A DNA stretch of 64,000 nt, taken from contig NZ_DF976999.1 in the NCBI RefSeq assembly GCF_001485475.2, forward strand, positions 1 through 64,000, written 5' to 3'. A program made the position numbers and the translations under genes. The notes under the pieces are model-generated. The model searched no databases. It worked only from the letters and a program-made list of their open reading frames with translations, and was not told the DNA's origin. The DNA comes from Tepidanaerobacter syntrophicus (GTDB lineage Bacteria; Bacillota; Thermosediminibacteria; Thermosediminibacterales; Tepidanaerobacteraceae). Below, one piece after another: positions 11,069-19,588 of this stretch (its first letter is position 1; every line of letters starts with the position of its first letter).

Positions 11069-11112
11069 ATTTCATTTTTATAATAATGTGCGGTTTTTGT
11101 TGGAAAAAATGC

Positions 11113-12276
11113 TCAAAACTTCTTTATGAAATTTCCTATTCTCTTCACTGCTTCTTCAAGATTTTCCATGGAAGTGGCATAAGCCATTCTCACGAAGCCT
11201 TCACCGTTTTCTCCGAAGGAGTTGCCAGGCACCGCAGCCACTTTTGCTTCATGAAGAAGCCTTTTGGCAAATTCCTCAGAAGAAAGTCCGGTTTTCTTTA
11301 TAGATGGAAAAACATAAAATGCTCCCTTTGGTTCGAAACTTTCCAAACCCATTTCTCTTAAGCTTTCAAATAAAAATTTCCTTCTCTTGTCATACTCGCT
11401 GCGCATTCTTTTGATATCTTCATCACCGTTTCTCAGCGCCTCTATAGCCGCATATTGACCCATAGTAGCAGCACAGGTCACGTTGTATTGATGAACTTTC
11501 AGCATTTCTTTTGTAAGGTCTTCAGGGGCAGCAATATATCCAAGCCTCCAACCGGTCATTGCGTAAGATTTGGAAAATCCGTTTATGGTAATCGTCCGTT
11601 CCCTCATGTCGGAAATTCCGGCAAAAGCCATGTAATCCGCACCATAGGTCAGCTCTGAATATATTTCATCGGCTATAACAAGAAGATCATGTTTTTTTAT
11701 CACTGGTGCAAGTTTTTCGTATGCTTCTTTTGTCATTACCGCACCGGTAGGATTGTTCGGATAAGGCAGTATTAAGACCTTTGACTTCTTGCTTATATAT
11801 TTTTCCAGTACATCCGGCCTCAGCACAAAGTCATCCTCCTGATATGTAGGCACTGATACCGGTTTTCCTCCGGCAAGAATGGTACAAGGCTTGTAAGCCA
11901 CAAAGGAAGGTTGGGGTATTAATACTTCATCTTCCGGCTCAATTAAAGTCCTTATTGCCACATCTATGGCCTGACTTGCTCCGATAGTAACAATTATTTC
12001 TGATTCCGGCTTATAATCAACTTTATGGCGGCGGCTTAAATATTTTGCTATCTCTTCTCGAAGCTCTAAAAGTCCGGCATTAGGCGTATAGAATGTATGT
12101 CCCTGATTTAGTGCTTCGACTGCAGCCTGATTTATGTGTTCGGGTGTCGTAAAATCCGGTTCGCCGATGCACAGCGATATAGCTCCTTCAACTTCATTTA
12201 CCATGTTGAAAAAATAGCGTATGGTAGAAATTTCGATATCTTTTGCCCTTTGGGCAACATATTTTTGATAATCCAT
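11113..12276 (-). CDS. PLP-dependent class I/II aminotransferase
   Basis: A 387-residue fold-type I aminotransferase of the aspartate/aromatic group (PatA/AraT-like). Seen are LCIGEPDFTTPEHI, the loop YTPNAGLLELR, YPNNPTGAVM (substrate and PLP site), IADEIYSEL with the Asp that contacts the pyridine nitrogen, and SKSYAMTGWRLGY containing the Schiff-base Lys and a cofactor-phosphate Arg. Substrate specificity cannot be read from sequence; the start and loop sequences resemble MalY/PatA-type enzymes less than AspC-like ones. It ends 202 bp upstream of purS and appears monocistronic. GGAGGTAATC precedes the ATG. Confidence 0.9.
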   Translation of the reverse strand: MDYQKYVAQRAKDIEISTIRYFFNMVNEVEGAISLCIGEPDFTTPEHINQAAVEALNQGHTFYTPNAGLLELREEIAKYLSRRHKVDYKPESEIIVTIGASQAIDVAIRTLIEPEDEVLIPQPSFVAYKPCTILAGGKPVSVPTYQEDDFVLRPDVLEKYISKKSKVLILPYPNNPTGAVMTKEAYEKLAPVIKKHDLLVIADEIYSELTYGADYMAFAGISDMRERTITINGFSKSYAMTGWRLGYIAAPEDLTKEMLKVHQYNVTCAATMGQYAAIEALRNGDEDIKRMRSEYDKRRKFLFESLREMGLESFEPKGAFYVFPSIKKTGLSSEEFAKRLLHEAKVAAVPGNSFGENGEGFVRMAYATSMENLEEAVKRIGNFIKKF

Positions 12277-12396
12277 GAGATTACCTCCTACAAAATTTAT
12301 TGACTTTTTATATGATTATATCTTTAAAGCAATCACTCGGCAAGACATTATAAAAATGCTATTATTAATTATGAAATGTGATTTTGGAGGGCAGAT

Positions 12397-13242
12397 ATGG
12401 AACTACAAGCTGAAATTATTCAATTTATTCAATCATTTAGTAATCCGTTTCTTGATATTTTCTTTATTATAATTACAAACTTTGGCAGCGCAATTTTTTA
12501 TCTTATAATGATACCTATATTTTATTGGAGCATAGATAAAAAAATCGGAATAACTTTAGTTATATCACTAATGTTTTCAATGTATCTGAATGTTACACTA
12601 AAAAATATTACAGCCATCCCGCGGCCTATCGGCAACCCAGGGATTCGGAGTTTGTTTGTATCATCAGCCGGAGGGTTTTCATTTCCCAGCGGCCATGCCC
12701 AAGGAACCGCTACTTTTTGGGGAGTTGTTATGCAGTATTACAGGAGCAGACAAATATATTTTATAGGCATTATAATGATTTTTTTGGTAAGTTTATCAAG
12801 ATTGTATTTAGGCTTGCACTGGCCTTGGGATGTGGCAGCGGGAATAATACTGGGTCTTTTAATGTCATGGATATTTACAGTAGTGCCGAAAAAATTAAAG
12901 CCTCTTCCAATGCTTTATAGCATAATACTTATGATATCGATACCTTTTGGGCTTGCATTTCTTTTTCCATATAAAGACAATTTCATATATATGGGTCTTT
13001 CAGCGGGAAGCTTTGTAGGCTACAAGTTTGAAGATTATTTGATAGGTTTTAAGCCACAGTCGAAAAATAAACTTAAAACATTGGAAAAATATGCGATAGG
13101 CTTGGGAGGATTTCTACTAATATACACCGTTTTAAAACTTATAATGCCGCAACATGGTTTCTTCTCCCTTTTAAAATACTTTGTTGTAGGAATATGGCTT
13201 ACATTTGGAGCACCGGCTATATTTTGCCGGCTAAGCTTATAA
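12397..13242 (+). CDS. PAP2-superfamily membrane phosphatase
   Basis: A 281-residue polytopic membrane protein with all three PAP2 signatures: K-x6-RP (KNITAIPRP, near residue 70), PSGH (FPSGHAQGT) and SR-x5-H-x3-D (SRLYLGLHWPWD). Several hydrophobic helices flank these motifs, which normally face outside the cell. Substrates in the family include phosphatidic acid, undecaprenyl pyrophosphate and phosphatidylglycerophosphate; which applies here is unknown. TTTGGAGGGC before the ATG decides the start. It is transcribed divergently from the aminotransferase. Confidence 0.9.
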   Translation: MELQAEIIQFIQSFSNPFLDIFFIIITNFGSAIFYLIMIPIFYWSIDKKIGITLVISLMFSMYLNVTLKNITAIPRPIGNPGIRSLFVSSAGGFSFPSGHAQGTATFWGVVMQYYRSRQIYFIGIIMIFLVSLSRLYLGLHWPWDVAAGIILGLLMSWIFTVVPKKLKPLPMLYSIILMISIPFGLAFLFPYKDNFIYMGLSAGSFVGYKFEDYLIGFKPQSKNKLKTLEKYAIGLGGFLLIYTVLKLIMPQHGFFSLLKYFVVGIWLTFGAPAIFCRLSL

Positions 13243-13286
13243 AACCGCAAAAATTTCTGGTGCAAAATATCATCCCAAACACCGGC

Positions 13287-13342
13287 GAAGAATCCTTGCC
13301 ATGGCATGAGAGCCAAGGTAGATTAAGTCTTCTGGATTCTTC
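13287..13342. repeat. Inverted-repeat element between PAP2 and rtcB
   Basis: gaagaatcc (13287-13295) and ggattcttc (13334-13342) are perfect complements enclosing a palindromic gccatggc and a second partial repeat. The sequence then runs into TTCGCTTCGTTCAGAATGACAG. This core resembles short dispersed repeats found between genes in many bacteria (from memory). It has no T-run, so it is better viewed as a MITE/REP-like relic than a terminator. The rest of the 159-bp gap shows nothing else. Confidence 0.45.
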
Positions 13343-13401
13343 GCTTCGTTCAGAATGACAGAAGGGATTATCGCTACTCATATAAGGCTTAAAAATTTAA
13401 G

Positions 13402-14841
13402 TCATGCTTCCTCGCCCTCGCCTTTTATAACTCCTAAGGGTTTAAGTCTTGCGACAGGCTTTGTAAGACCTGCTTCCACCAGTGTATAAACAACTTCATC
13501 AATATCTTTATATGCAAGGGGAGCTTCATCGAGCAAGGACTTGATGTTGCTCGTGCTGACTATCACATTGCCTACCTGCTTTCGGAAATCTTTTTTGCTA
13601 AATTCCGACCTGGCTTTCTTTCTTGACATCGATCTTCCTGCTCCGTGGTTTACTGAACAGAAGGTTTCCTCTATTTTATCTGTGCCTACCACAACATACG
13701 AAGCCGTGCCCATGCTTCCCGGAATAATGGCGGGGTGTCCTGTTTCGCTGTAACATGGCGGATTTGCCGGATGACCTTTGGGCAGAGCTCTTGTTGCTCC
13801 TTTTCTGTGAACTAAAAGTTTGATGCCTTTATGTTTTTCTATTTTTGCTATGTTGTGTGCCACATCGTAAAGCAAATCCAAACCCAACTCAGATTCCGGT
13901 TTTTTTAATACATCGACAAAGGCTTCTCTTGCTATATGCATTATTAACTGACGGTTACAAAAAGCGTAGTTTGCTGCACAAGCCATAGCTTTTAGGTAGT
14001 TTTGACCGTCTTTTGAAAGAATCGGCGCACATGCCAGACCTTTTTGCGGAGGTCTTACTCCATTTTTATCTGAATTTTTCCACATTATATTTGTGTAATC
14101 AGTGCAAATTTGATGGCCAAAACCGCGGCTGCCTGTATGAATCATTACATATAAATGTTTTTTCTTAAGCCCGAATTCTGATGCAAGCTTCTCGTCAAAA
14201 ATCTTTTCTATCTTTCCAATCTCTAAAAAGTGATTACCGCCTCCAATTGTAGCCAATTGGTCGGTTCGGTTTAAGGCCTCCTGCGGTATAGCAGAAATAT
14301 CTCCGCCTTCAATACATCCATTATCTTCAGTAGCCTCTAAATCTGTTTTTCTACCAAATCCCTTTTCGACATAGTATTTTGCGCCTTTTAATGCTATGCT
14401 CTCCATATCCGGTTTTTTAAATTCCTTTATTTCGCTGGATTTCCCGACTCCGGCTGGTACTTTCTTTGCGATTTCTTTTAAAATTTTCCCAATAATTTCT
14501 TTGTCAATTTCATCAGTTGAAATTTTTGTTGTCATCAATCTAACACCGCAATTTATATCCATGCCCACCGCTCCGGCAGAAACTACACCTCCATCGTACC
14601 GCACAGCCATGACCCCTCCTATTGGCAGTCCATAGCCTGTGTGGATGTCAGGCATGCCAATTACAGGGCTTACTATACCGGGAAGAAGTGAAGCATTGTA
14701 AAGTTGAAAAATGGATTCATCCTCGGTAAATTCATTAAAAAGTCTTTGGCTCAGATAAACTCGGATTTCTATATTGTTTCCTTTTGGTACCATTGTATAG
14801 CAATTTTTTGACACTTCTTTTAATTGTTCTTTCACTTGCAT
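13402..14841 (-). CDS. rtcB: RtcB-type RNA ligase
   Basis: Joins 2',3'-cyclic phosphate or 3'-phosphate RNA ends to 5'-OH ends through a GMP-histidine intermediate, a role in RNA repair. Diagnostic metal-binding and catalytic stretches are all present: MPDIHTGYGLPIGGV, VGMDINCGVRLM, GGNHFLEIG, HTGSRGFGHQ and CSVNHGAGRSMSRKKA with the guanylated His. At about 480 residues it is of normal length. An upstream TTG overlaps the Shine-Dalgarno, so the ATG at 14841 is used; a GTG at 14835 is better spaced from GGAGGT and is a real alternative. No archease gene is adjacent. Confidence 0.93.
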   Translation of the reverse strand: MQVKEQLKEVSKNCYTMVPKGNNIEIRVYLSQRLFNEFTEDESIFQLYNASLLPGIVSPVIGMPDIHTGYGLPIGGVMAVRYDGGVVSAGAVGMDINCGVRLMTTKISTDEIDKEIIGKILKEIAKKVPAGVGKSSEIKEFKKPDMESIALKGAKYYVEKGFGRKTDLEATEDNGCIEGGDISAIPQEALNRTDQLATIGGGNHFLEIGKIEKIFDEKLASEFGLKKKHLYVMIHTGSRGFGHQICTDYTNIMWKNSDKNGVRPPQKGLACAPILSKDGQNYLKAMACAANYAFCNRQLIMHIAREAFVDVLKKPESELGLDLLYDVAHNIAKIEKHKGIKLLVHRKGATRALPKGHPANPPCYSETGHPAIIPGSMGTASYVVVGTDKIEETFCSVNHGAGRSMSRKKARSEFSKKDFRKQVGNVIVSTSNIKSLLDEAPLAYKDIDEVVYTLVEAGLTKPVARLKPLGVIKGEGEEA

Positions 14842-14996
14842 GACCTCCAACTTTGCATTGTCGCCATTGTACCTACAGCTTATCTTATCCGATAATCATT
14901 TTCAACTGTTTCAAGGCTTTAAGTTCTATTTTAATTTCGCTTGTATATCTGATATAATTAATGCAAAATATTAATCGGTATCGGGAGGGAAAGAGC

Positions 14997-16115
14997 ATGG
15001 CAACAATCACATTTATAGCACCTGTGGTTTTTGGGGTAGAATCTGTTACAGCAAGAGAGCTGAGGAAACTAGGGTATGAAGATATATCTGTAAAAGACGG
15101 CAAAGTTGAGTTCGTAGGAAACGAGGAGGCAATTTGCCGATCAAATATCTGGCTGCGTTCTGCTGAACGGGTTTTGATAAAATTGGGAGAATTTCACGCC
15201 GACACCTACGATGAACTTTTCGAAAGAACAAAGGCTCTTCCCTGGGAAGAATGGATACCTGAAAACGGCCAATTCCCTGTAAAGGGATATTCTCTAAAAT
15301 CTCAACTTCACAGTGTGCCTGACTGTCAGTCAATTATAAAGAAGGCAATTGTTGAGAGACTGAAAATCTCTTATAAGAAGAATTGGTTTGAAGAAGACGG
15401 ACCTTTATACAGAGTTCAATTCTCCCTAATGAAAGACGAGGCTACTTTAATGATAGATACCAGTGGTGTCGGACTGCACAAAAGAGGCTACAGAGAAAAA
15501 TCCAATATTGCCCCATTGAAAGAAACTCTTGCAGCAGCCCTGGTACTTTTAACTAAATGGAAAAGCGATAAACCTTTTCTAGATCCGTTCTGCGGCTCCG
15601 GAACTATCCCAATTGAAGCTGCTCTTATAGGAACCAACACTGCGCCAGGCCTTAGAAGAAGATTTGTATCCGAAAAATGGCCGCAGATTCCAAAAAAAAT
15701 GTGGAATAGTGCAAGAACAGAAGCTCGCTCTTTGATAAAGAATGAAAAACTCGAAATTCGCGGCTCTGATATTGACAAAGATGCCGTAGCCCTTTCTGAG
15801 GAAAATTCTCGTAGAGCACAGGTAAGTGAACATATCATATTTGAGCAAGCAGATGTAAAAGACATAGAACCATTTGGCGATTACGGCTGCATCGTATGCA
15901 ACCCGCCTTACGGTGAACGTATGGGAGAGGAACATGAAGTCGAGGAGATTTACAGAAAAATGGGCAAGGCTTTTAAGCGATTCGATACATGGTCAAAATA
16001 TATATTGACCCCTCATAAAAACTTTGAATACTTTTTTGGTGAAAAGGCAGATAAAAATAGGAAATTATACAATGGCATGATAAAATGTTATTATTATCAA
16101 TATTTCAGCCGTTAA
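14997..16115 (+). CDS. THUMP-domain class I SAM rRNA guanine-N2 methyltransferase (RlmL/YpsC type)
   Basis: A 372-residue protein with an N-terminal ferredoxin-like/THUMP part (residues 1-150) that binds RNA, then a Rossmann methyltransferase with PFLDPFCGSGTIPIEAAL (motif I, SAM binding) and CNPPYGERMG (motif IV, N-methylation). This combination is the YpsC family, expected to make m2G in 23S rRNA. The start at 14997 follows GGGAGGG by seven bases; an earlier ATG at 14961 has no ribosome-binding site. A TATAAT lies at 14953-14958. Confidence 0.9.
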   Translation: MATITFIAPVVFGVESVTARELRKLGYEDISVKDGKVEFVGNEEAICRSNIWLRSAERVLIKLGEFHADTYDELFERTKALPWEEWIPENGQFPVKGYSLKSQLHSVPDCQSIIKKAIVERLKISYKKNWFEEDGPLYRVQFSLMKDEATLMIDTSGVGLHKRGYREKSNIAPLKETLAAALVLLTKWKSDKPFLDPFCGSGTIPIEAALIGTNTAPGLRRRFVSEKWPQIPKKMWNSARTEARSLIKNEKLEIRGSDIDKDAVALSEENSRRAQVSEHIIFEQADVKDIEPFGDYGCIVCNPPYGERMGEEHEVEEIYRKMGKAFKRFDTWSKYILTPHKNFEYFFGEKADKNRKLYNGMIKCYYYQYFSR

Positions 16116-16164
16116 TATTAGAAATTAATCTAATTTATAGTTTTCAGTAAACGGAGGTGACAAC

Positions 16165-16632
16165 TTGGAGAAAAAGTCCCGAGACCTTATAATTAATCGT
16201 AAGGCCAGACATGATTATCATATTTTGGAAACTTTCGAGGCGGGAATTGCTCTTTCCGGAACTGAGGTAAAATCGCTGCGAGAAGGAAAGGGAAACTTAA
16301 AAGATAGCTTTGCGCGAATTGAAAATGGAGAAATTTTTTTATACAATATGCATATAAGTCCATATGAAAAAGGAAATATTTATAACAAGGACCCATTGCG
16401 ACCTAGAAAACTGCTTATGCATAAAAAAGAAATAAATCGTCTTTTATCAAAAGTAAAGGAAAAGGGGCTTACTCTTGTGCCGCTCAGATTATATCTTAAC
16501 GAACGAGGACTTGTTAAAGTCGAGCTTGCTTTAGCTAAAGGCAAGGCTTTATATGATAAGCGGGAAGATGCGCGGCAAAAGGACGCATCTCGAGAGATAG
16601 AAAAGGCTTTTAAAGAATTTAATAAAGTATAA
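16165..16632 (+). CDS. smpB: SsrA-binding protein SmpB
   Basis: Delivers tmRNA to stalled ribosomes for trans-translation. The 155-residue protein has [40 protein letters not shown] and the C-terminal [11 protein letters not shown], all SmpB hallmarks. It starts with TTG after a near-perfect GGAGGTGA. No ssrA gene was recognised nearby. It lies between the rRNA methyltransferase and an FmdB-like gene, all on the plus strand and probably co-transcribed. Confidence 0.96.
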   Translation: MEKKSRDLIINRKARHDYHILETFEAGIALSGTEVKSLREGKGNLKDSFARIENGEIFLYNMHISPYEKGNIYNKDPLRPRKLLMHKKEINRLLSKVKEKGLTLVPLRLYLNERGLVKVELALAKGKALYDKREDARQKDASREIEKAFKEFNKV

Positions 16633-16658
16633 TATCAGCTTATTGAGGAAGTGAAAAA

Positions 16659-16865
16659 ATGCCAACATTTGATTTTGAATGTCAAAAATGCGGTCACCGC
16701 TTTAGTGAGTTTGTAAGCATAAAAGATAAAGAAAAAGTACGCTGTCCGATTTGCGAAGGTGAAGTAAAACAGCTTTTTACCGGATTTCTATTTACGAGAA
16801 AAAACGGCTCCGGCGGCTCATCTTGCAGCTCATGCAGCGGCAATTGCAGTTCCTGCAGCCATTGA
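16659..16865 (+). CDS. FmdB-family zinc-ribbon protein
   Basis: A 68-residue protein beginning MPTFDFECQKCGHRFSEFV with a second CPICEG, the two CxxC knuckles of the FmdB/CxxC putative regulatory family. The tail is Gly/Ser/Cys-rich (four further CxxC-like pairs) and might hold metal or be disordered. The family's function is not established. GAGGAAGTG precedes the ATG. Confidence 0.85.
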   Translation: MPTFDFECQKCGHRFSEFVSIKDKEKVRCPICEGEVKQLFTGFLFTRKNGSGGSSCSSCSGNCSSCSH

Positions 16866-16872
16866 TAGCTTA

Positions 16873-18279
16873 TTAATCTTCTTGTTTCTTTATATCCGGT
16901 TTACCTCTTACCGCCGATGTAAGGGCACACAATATATCCAGTGCCATACCGGCTAAGTAAGCTATACGTATGGCAGCCATGAATGCATCCGGCTCAGGCA
17001 GTCCCTTAGTTATAGAAAAATATTGGTTGTAATTAGAAAATACCGCACCGCCTACAGCGATTCCCATTACCATTCCTACATTTCGCATTGTGGCCAGAAA
17101 AGAAGATGCGATGCCCAGTCTGTCACGCGGCACGCTGCCCATCACTGAGCTATTATTAGGCGACTGGAAAAGGCCATTTCCTATCCCGAATACTGCTAGA
17201 ACTATCACAATATGCAAAATTGGGCTATCCAGCGTTAGTGTAGACATTAAAAATATACCTAAAGCACTTATTGCAGCGCCTAGGGTGCTAAGCCCGCGGG
17301 CGCCTATTTTATCCGATAATATGCCGCTGATAGGAGATACTATCAGCATTACCACAGGAAAAGCTGTCATAACCGCGCCTGCAGTACTTGCTGACAGTCC
17401 TTTTTGGGTAAGATAGAAAGGTGTTAAAAACGTCATTATGTATTGAGCGCTAAAATTAAGCAGTGTACTTATTGTTCCGGCTGTAAAAAGTCTGTTCTTA
17501 AACAGCGACAAATCTAACAAAGGTTCAGGATGCCGGCTCTCTATGATAATAAACGCCAATATTGAAAGCACTCCCAGGGCAAGCAGTGCTATTCCTATAG
17601 CCGATGTCCATCCCCATTGGCTTCCGCGGTTTATGTATAAAAGCAAGGAAAATAAAAATAGAAACGCCAGTAAAGCGCCTATTGTATCAAAGCGCTCATC
17701 TCTGCGATCATAAGTCTTTGGCAAAACAATTTGTGCCCATATCAGTGCTATAAAGCCTATTGGCACATTAATGAAAAAGATATATTCCCACCCAAGTGTT
17801 GATACAAGAAATCCGCCTAAACTCGGACCTATTGCAAGTCCCACCGCTACCGACATAGCATTCATTCCCAGGGCTTTACCCCGCTCTGTTGCGGGAAATA
17901 CAGCAGTCAAAATAGCAGGTGCCATGGAAAGCAGCATTCCCCCACCTATGGCTTGAAAAACTCTGCCGGCTATAAGGGCAGATATGCTGTGCGATAATCC
18001 ACACAGGGCCGATGCAACTGTGAATATTAAAAGTCCTGTTTGGTATATAGGCCTATAACCTTTTATATCGCCTAGCCTGCCGAACATAAGCAGCGTGCTG
18101 CTTACTACTAAAAGGTACGCCATAGATACCCAGCTTACAATTTCCAGCGGAGCATTAAAAACCTTCGTCAAGGTAGGCATTGCTATATTCATGATACTGC
18201 CGTCTATGGGAGCCATTATGCTTCCAAGCATTACGGCTATAAGAATAGACCATTTGCTTTTGTTTTCCCTGTTCATCAT
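16873..18279 (-). CDS. MFS drug exporter, DHA2 (EmrB/QacA) type
   Basis: A 468-residue polytopic permease with about 14 hydrophobic stretches. DHA2 signatures are SIMNIAMPTLTKVF in helix 1, LLMFGRLGDIKGYRP between helices 2 and 3, and the antiporter motif C (LGMNAMSVAVGLAIGPSLGG). It probably exports toxic compounds or antibiotics using the proton gradient; the substrate cannot be told. It converges on the FmdB gene with only 7 bp between their ends. Start at 18279 or the next ATG (18276). Confidence 0.9.
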   Translation of the reverse strand: MMNRENKSKWSILIAVMLGSIMAPIDGSIMNIAMPTLTKVFNAPLEIVSWVSMAYLLVVSSTLLMFGRLGDIKGYRPIYQTGLLIFTVASALCGLSHSISALIAGRVFQAIGGGMLLSMAPAILTAVFPATERGKALGMNAMSVAVGLAIGPSLGGFLVSTLGWEYIFFINVPIGFIALIWAQIVLPKTYDRRDERFDTIGALLAFLFLFSLLLYINRGSQWGWTSAIGIALLALGVLSILAFIIIESRHPEPLLDLSLFKNRLFTAGTISTLLNFSAQYIMTFLTPFYLTQKGLSASTAGAVMTAFPVVMLIVSPISGILSDKIGARGLSTLGAAISALGIFLMSTLTLDSPILHIVIVLAVFGIGNGLFQSPNNSSVMGSVPRDRLGIASSFLATMRNVGMVMGIAVGGAVFSNYNQYFSITKGLPEPDAFMAAIRIAYLAGMALDILCALTSAVRGKPDIKKQED

Positions 18280-18352
18280 GAAAATATTATATCACTTCAA
18301 ATATTAAAAAATCAATTTATGGAAGAATTTTATTTTTAGTCATTCGCCGCTC

Positions 18353-18381
18353 TTGACATCCATTAGCCAATCCTTTATAAT
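18353..18381 (+). promoter_or_regulatory. Consensus sigma-A promoter for tRNA-Gln/Glu
   Basis: TTGACA (18353-18358) and TATAAT (18376-18381) are exact consensus hexamers 17 bases apart, placed 27 bp before tRNA-Gln. Confidence 0.9.
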
Positions 18382-18407
18382 TTATAAATGCAGGCGTTAA
18401 AAATATT

Positions 18408-18481
18408 TGCGGGATTGTGTAACGGTAGCACTCATGACTCTGGATCATGCTGTCCAGGTTCGAATCCTGGTCCCGCAGCCA
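18408..18481 (+). tRNA. tRNA-Gln (anticodon CTG)
   Basis: A 74-base cloverleaf with encoded CCA. The acceptor stem pairs tgcggga with tcccgca, the anticodon stem catga/tcatg holds loop ctctgga with CTG, and the T-arm is ccaggttcgaatcctgg. It is first in a two-tRNA transcript. Confidence 0.95.
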
Positions 18482-18484
18482 TAT

Positions 18485-18560
18485 GGCCTTATCGTCTAGT
18501 GGTTGAGGACACCGCCCTCTCACGGCGGCGACGGGGGTTCGAATCCCCCTAAGGCTACCA
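18485..18560 (+). tRNA. tRNA-Glu (anticodon CTC)
   Basis: A 76-base cloverleaf with encoded ACCA. The acceptor pairs ggcctta with taaggct, the anticodon stem ccgcc/ggcgg holds CTC, and the T-arm is gggggttcgaatccccc. Three bases after tRNA-Gln, so co-transcribed. Confidence 0.95.
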
Positions 18561-18570
18561 AATACGAAGC

Positions 18571-18605
18571 AAAAACCTCCACTTAAAATTTTGGAGGTTT
18601 TTTTT
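18571..18605 (+). terminator. Intrinsic terminator after tRNA-Glu
   Basis: Stem aaaacctcca / tggaggtttt with an AT-rich loop, followed by an unbroken T-run (18598-18605). Confidence 0.9.
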
Positions 18606-18657
18606 CATCTTGGCCGTTATCGTGATATACATAAAACAAAAGCTAATTTTTGACCTG

Positions 18658-18686
18658 TTGACTTAAATCTTTAAACATTGTAAAAT
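18658..18686 (+). promoter_or_regulatory. Promoter of tRNA-Thr
   Basis: TTGACT (18658-18663) and TAAAAT (18681-18686) are spaced 17 bases, 10 bp before the tRNA. Confidence 0.8.
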
Positions 18687-18696
18687 AATAAGGCAA

Positions 18697-18771
18697 GCTG
18701 ATGTGGCTCAGTGGTAGAGCAGCGCACTCGTAATGCGCAGGTCGCCGGTTCGAATCCGGCCATCAGCTCCA
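18697..18771 (+). tRNA. tRNA-Thr (anticodon CGT), prophage integration target
   Basis: A 75-base cloverleaf with encoded CCA. The acceptor pairs gctgatg with catcagc, and the anticodon stem gcgca/tgcgc holds CGT (reads ACG). The 3' half from the anticodon loop onward belongs to the 48-bp att repeat. After integration, therefore, the 5' half is chromosomal and the 3' half was supplied by the phage. The T-loop has TTCGAA here and TTCAAA in the displaced copy at 61146. Confidence 0.95.
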
Positions 18772-18772
18772 T
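18725..18772. repeat. attL core of the prophage
   Basis: 48 bp from the tRNA-Thr anticodon loop to just past CCA, repeated at 61121-61168 with one mismatch (G at 18752, A at 61148). This is the classic tRNA-3'-end attachment site of tyrosine recombinases. Confidence 0.93.
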
Positions 18773-18783
18773 TATGAAAATAG

Positions 18784-18807
18784 CACCCCGCAAGGCTTTG
18801 CGGGGTT
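18784..18807 (+). terminator. Intrinsic terminator after tRNA-Thr
   Basis: accccgcaa and ttgcggggt form a perfect stem with a short loop, followed by TTTTTG. It lies on the phage side of attL, so the phage also supplies the tRNA's terminator. Confidence 0.9.
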
Positions 18808-18812
18808 TTTGT

Positions 18813-18864
18813 TTTGCAAACAAATTTATGCTTAAAGCTGTTTTGCAAACGAATCGCAAACAAA
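18813..18864. other. Candidate integrase arm-type sites beside attL
   Basis: gcaaacaaa occurs at 18816-18824 and 18856-18864, with gcaaac also at 18845-18850. The same word occurs at 60977-60985, with gcaaacata at 60988-60996, at the other prophage end. Repeats on the phage side of both cores are where arm-binding sites of lambda-type integrases sit. Confidence 0.45.
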
Positions 18865-18906
18865 GAAATCATAATTAAATATAACGCACCATTATAGAAC
18901 ATTAAG

Positions 18907-19512
18907 TCACATCTTTGATAATAATTCTTTCTTTTTAACTTCAAATTCTTCCTGAGTAATAATACCCTGCTCCTTTAGTTCAGCTAGTTTTCGAATTTGC
19001 TCCGGTATATCTATAGCCGCCGGAGCTTCTTTTGTTTCTGCTGCGGGATTTTCTTTTATATATTCCTGCCTGGCTCTTGCAAGAGCGCTGGCCAGCGCCC
19101 CGGCCTTTTGTGTTTCAAAAACAACAGTATTTTCTATCCCGTTTTCCTCGTATATCACCACAAGGTAATTCTTTTGTGTCTTTGTTTTCTTTTTCATGCC
19201 AAAAGCAAACACGCCAAACAACAGAAGCCGCCCAAGAGTCACATCCTTGTGTATCTGCTCTTCTGTTTTAAATTCGGCCTTTTTAATATTTTCTATCGAT
19301 ATAATAAGCCCAGCAAAAGGAAACATTACTTCAAAGAATATCCCAGCTTTATTAATTGTAATGACCCCATCACTTGATTGAGGTAACTCAGGATGGCCCC
19401 CTAAATATTTTCCAGCACTTACTCCATACGCTGGGCCAGCTTCTTTGAGCTTTTGCTTAAACACCTGTTTTTTATTTGGTTCACTTAAATTTTTTTTGCC
19501 AAAAATAGACAT
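18907..19512 (-). CDS. SHOCT-domain protein of unknown function
   Basis: A roughly 200-residue protein. The C-terminus (EQIRKLAELKEQGIITQEEFEVKKKELL) is a SHOCT domain, a short helical oligomerisation motif. The middle resembles a small PH/GRAM-like beta domain (KAGIFFEVMFPFAGLIISIENIKKAEF), followed by a hydrophobic LLLFGVFAFG. It is the first gene inside attL, where phages often carry non-essential cargo. Start at 19512 (MSIFGKK), following a run of Gs; an upstream codon gives only five more residues. Function unknown. Confidence 0.75.
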   Translation of the reverse strand: MSIFGKKNLSEPNKKQVFKQKLKEAGPAYGVSAGKYLGGHPELPQSSDGVITINKAGIFFEVMFPFAGLIISIENIKKAEFKTEEQIHKDVTLGRLLLFGVFAFGMKKKTKTQKNYLVVIYEENGIENTVVFETQKAGALASALARARQEYIKENPAAETKEAPAAIDIPEQIRKLAELKEQGIITQEEFEVKKKELLSKM

Positions 19513-19588
19513 ATTCAACACCCCCAAATTAATATTCTATGGATAAAAGTAATATCCTTTAAATAAACACAAAATTCAAAGTATAATA

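Noticed and set aside
10911-11112. Purine riboswitch before purS
   Set aside because: A hairpin exists, but the conserved three-way junction loops of guanine/adenine riboswitches were not seen; promoter-overlapping PurR-like sites explain control better.
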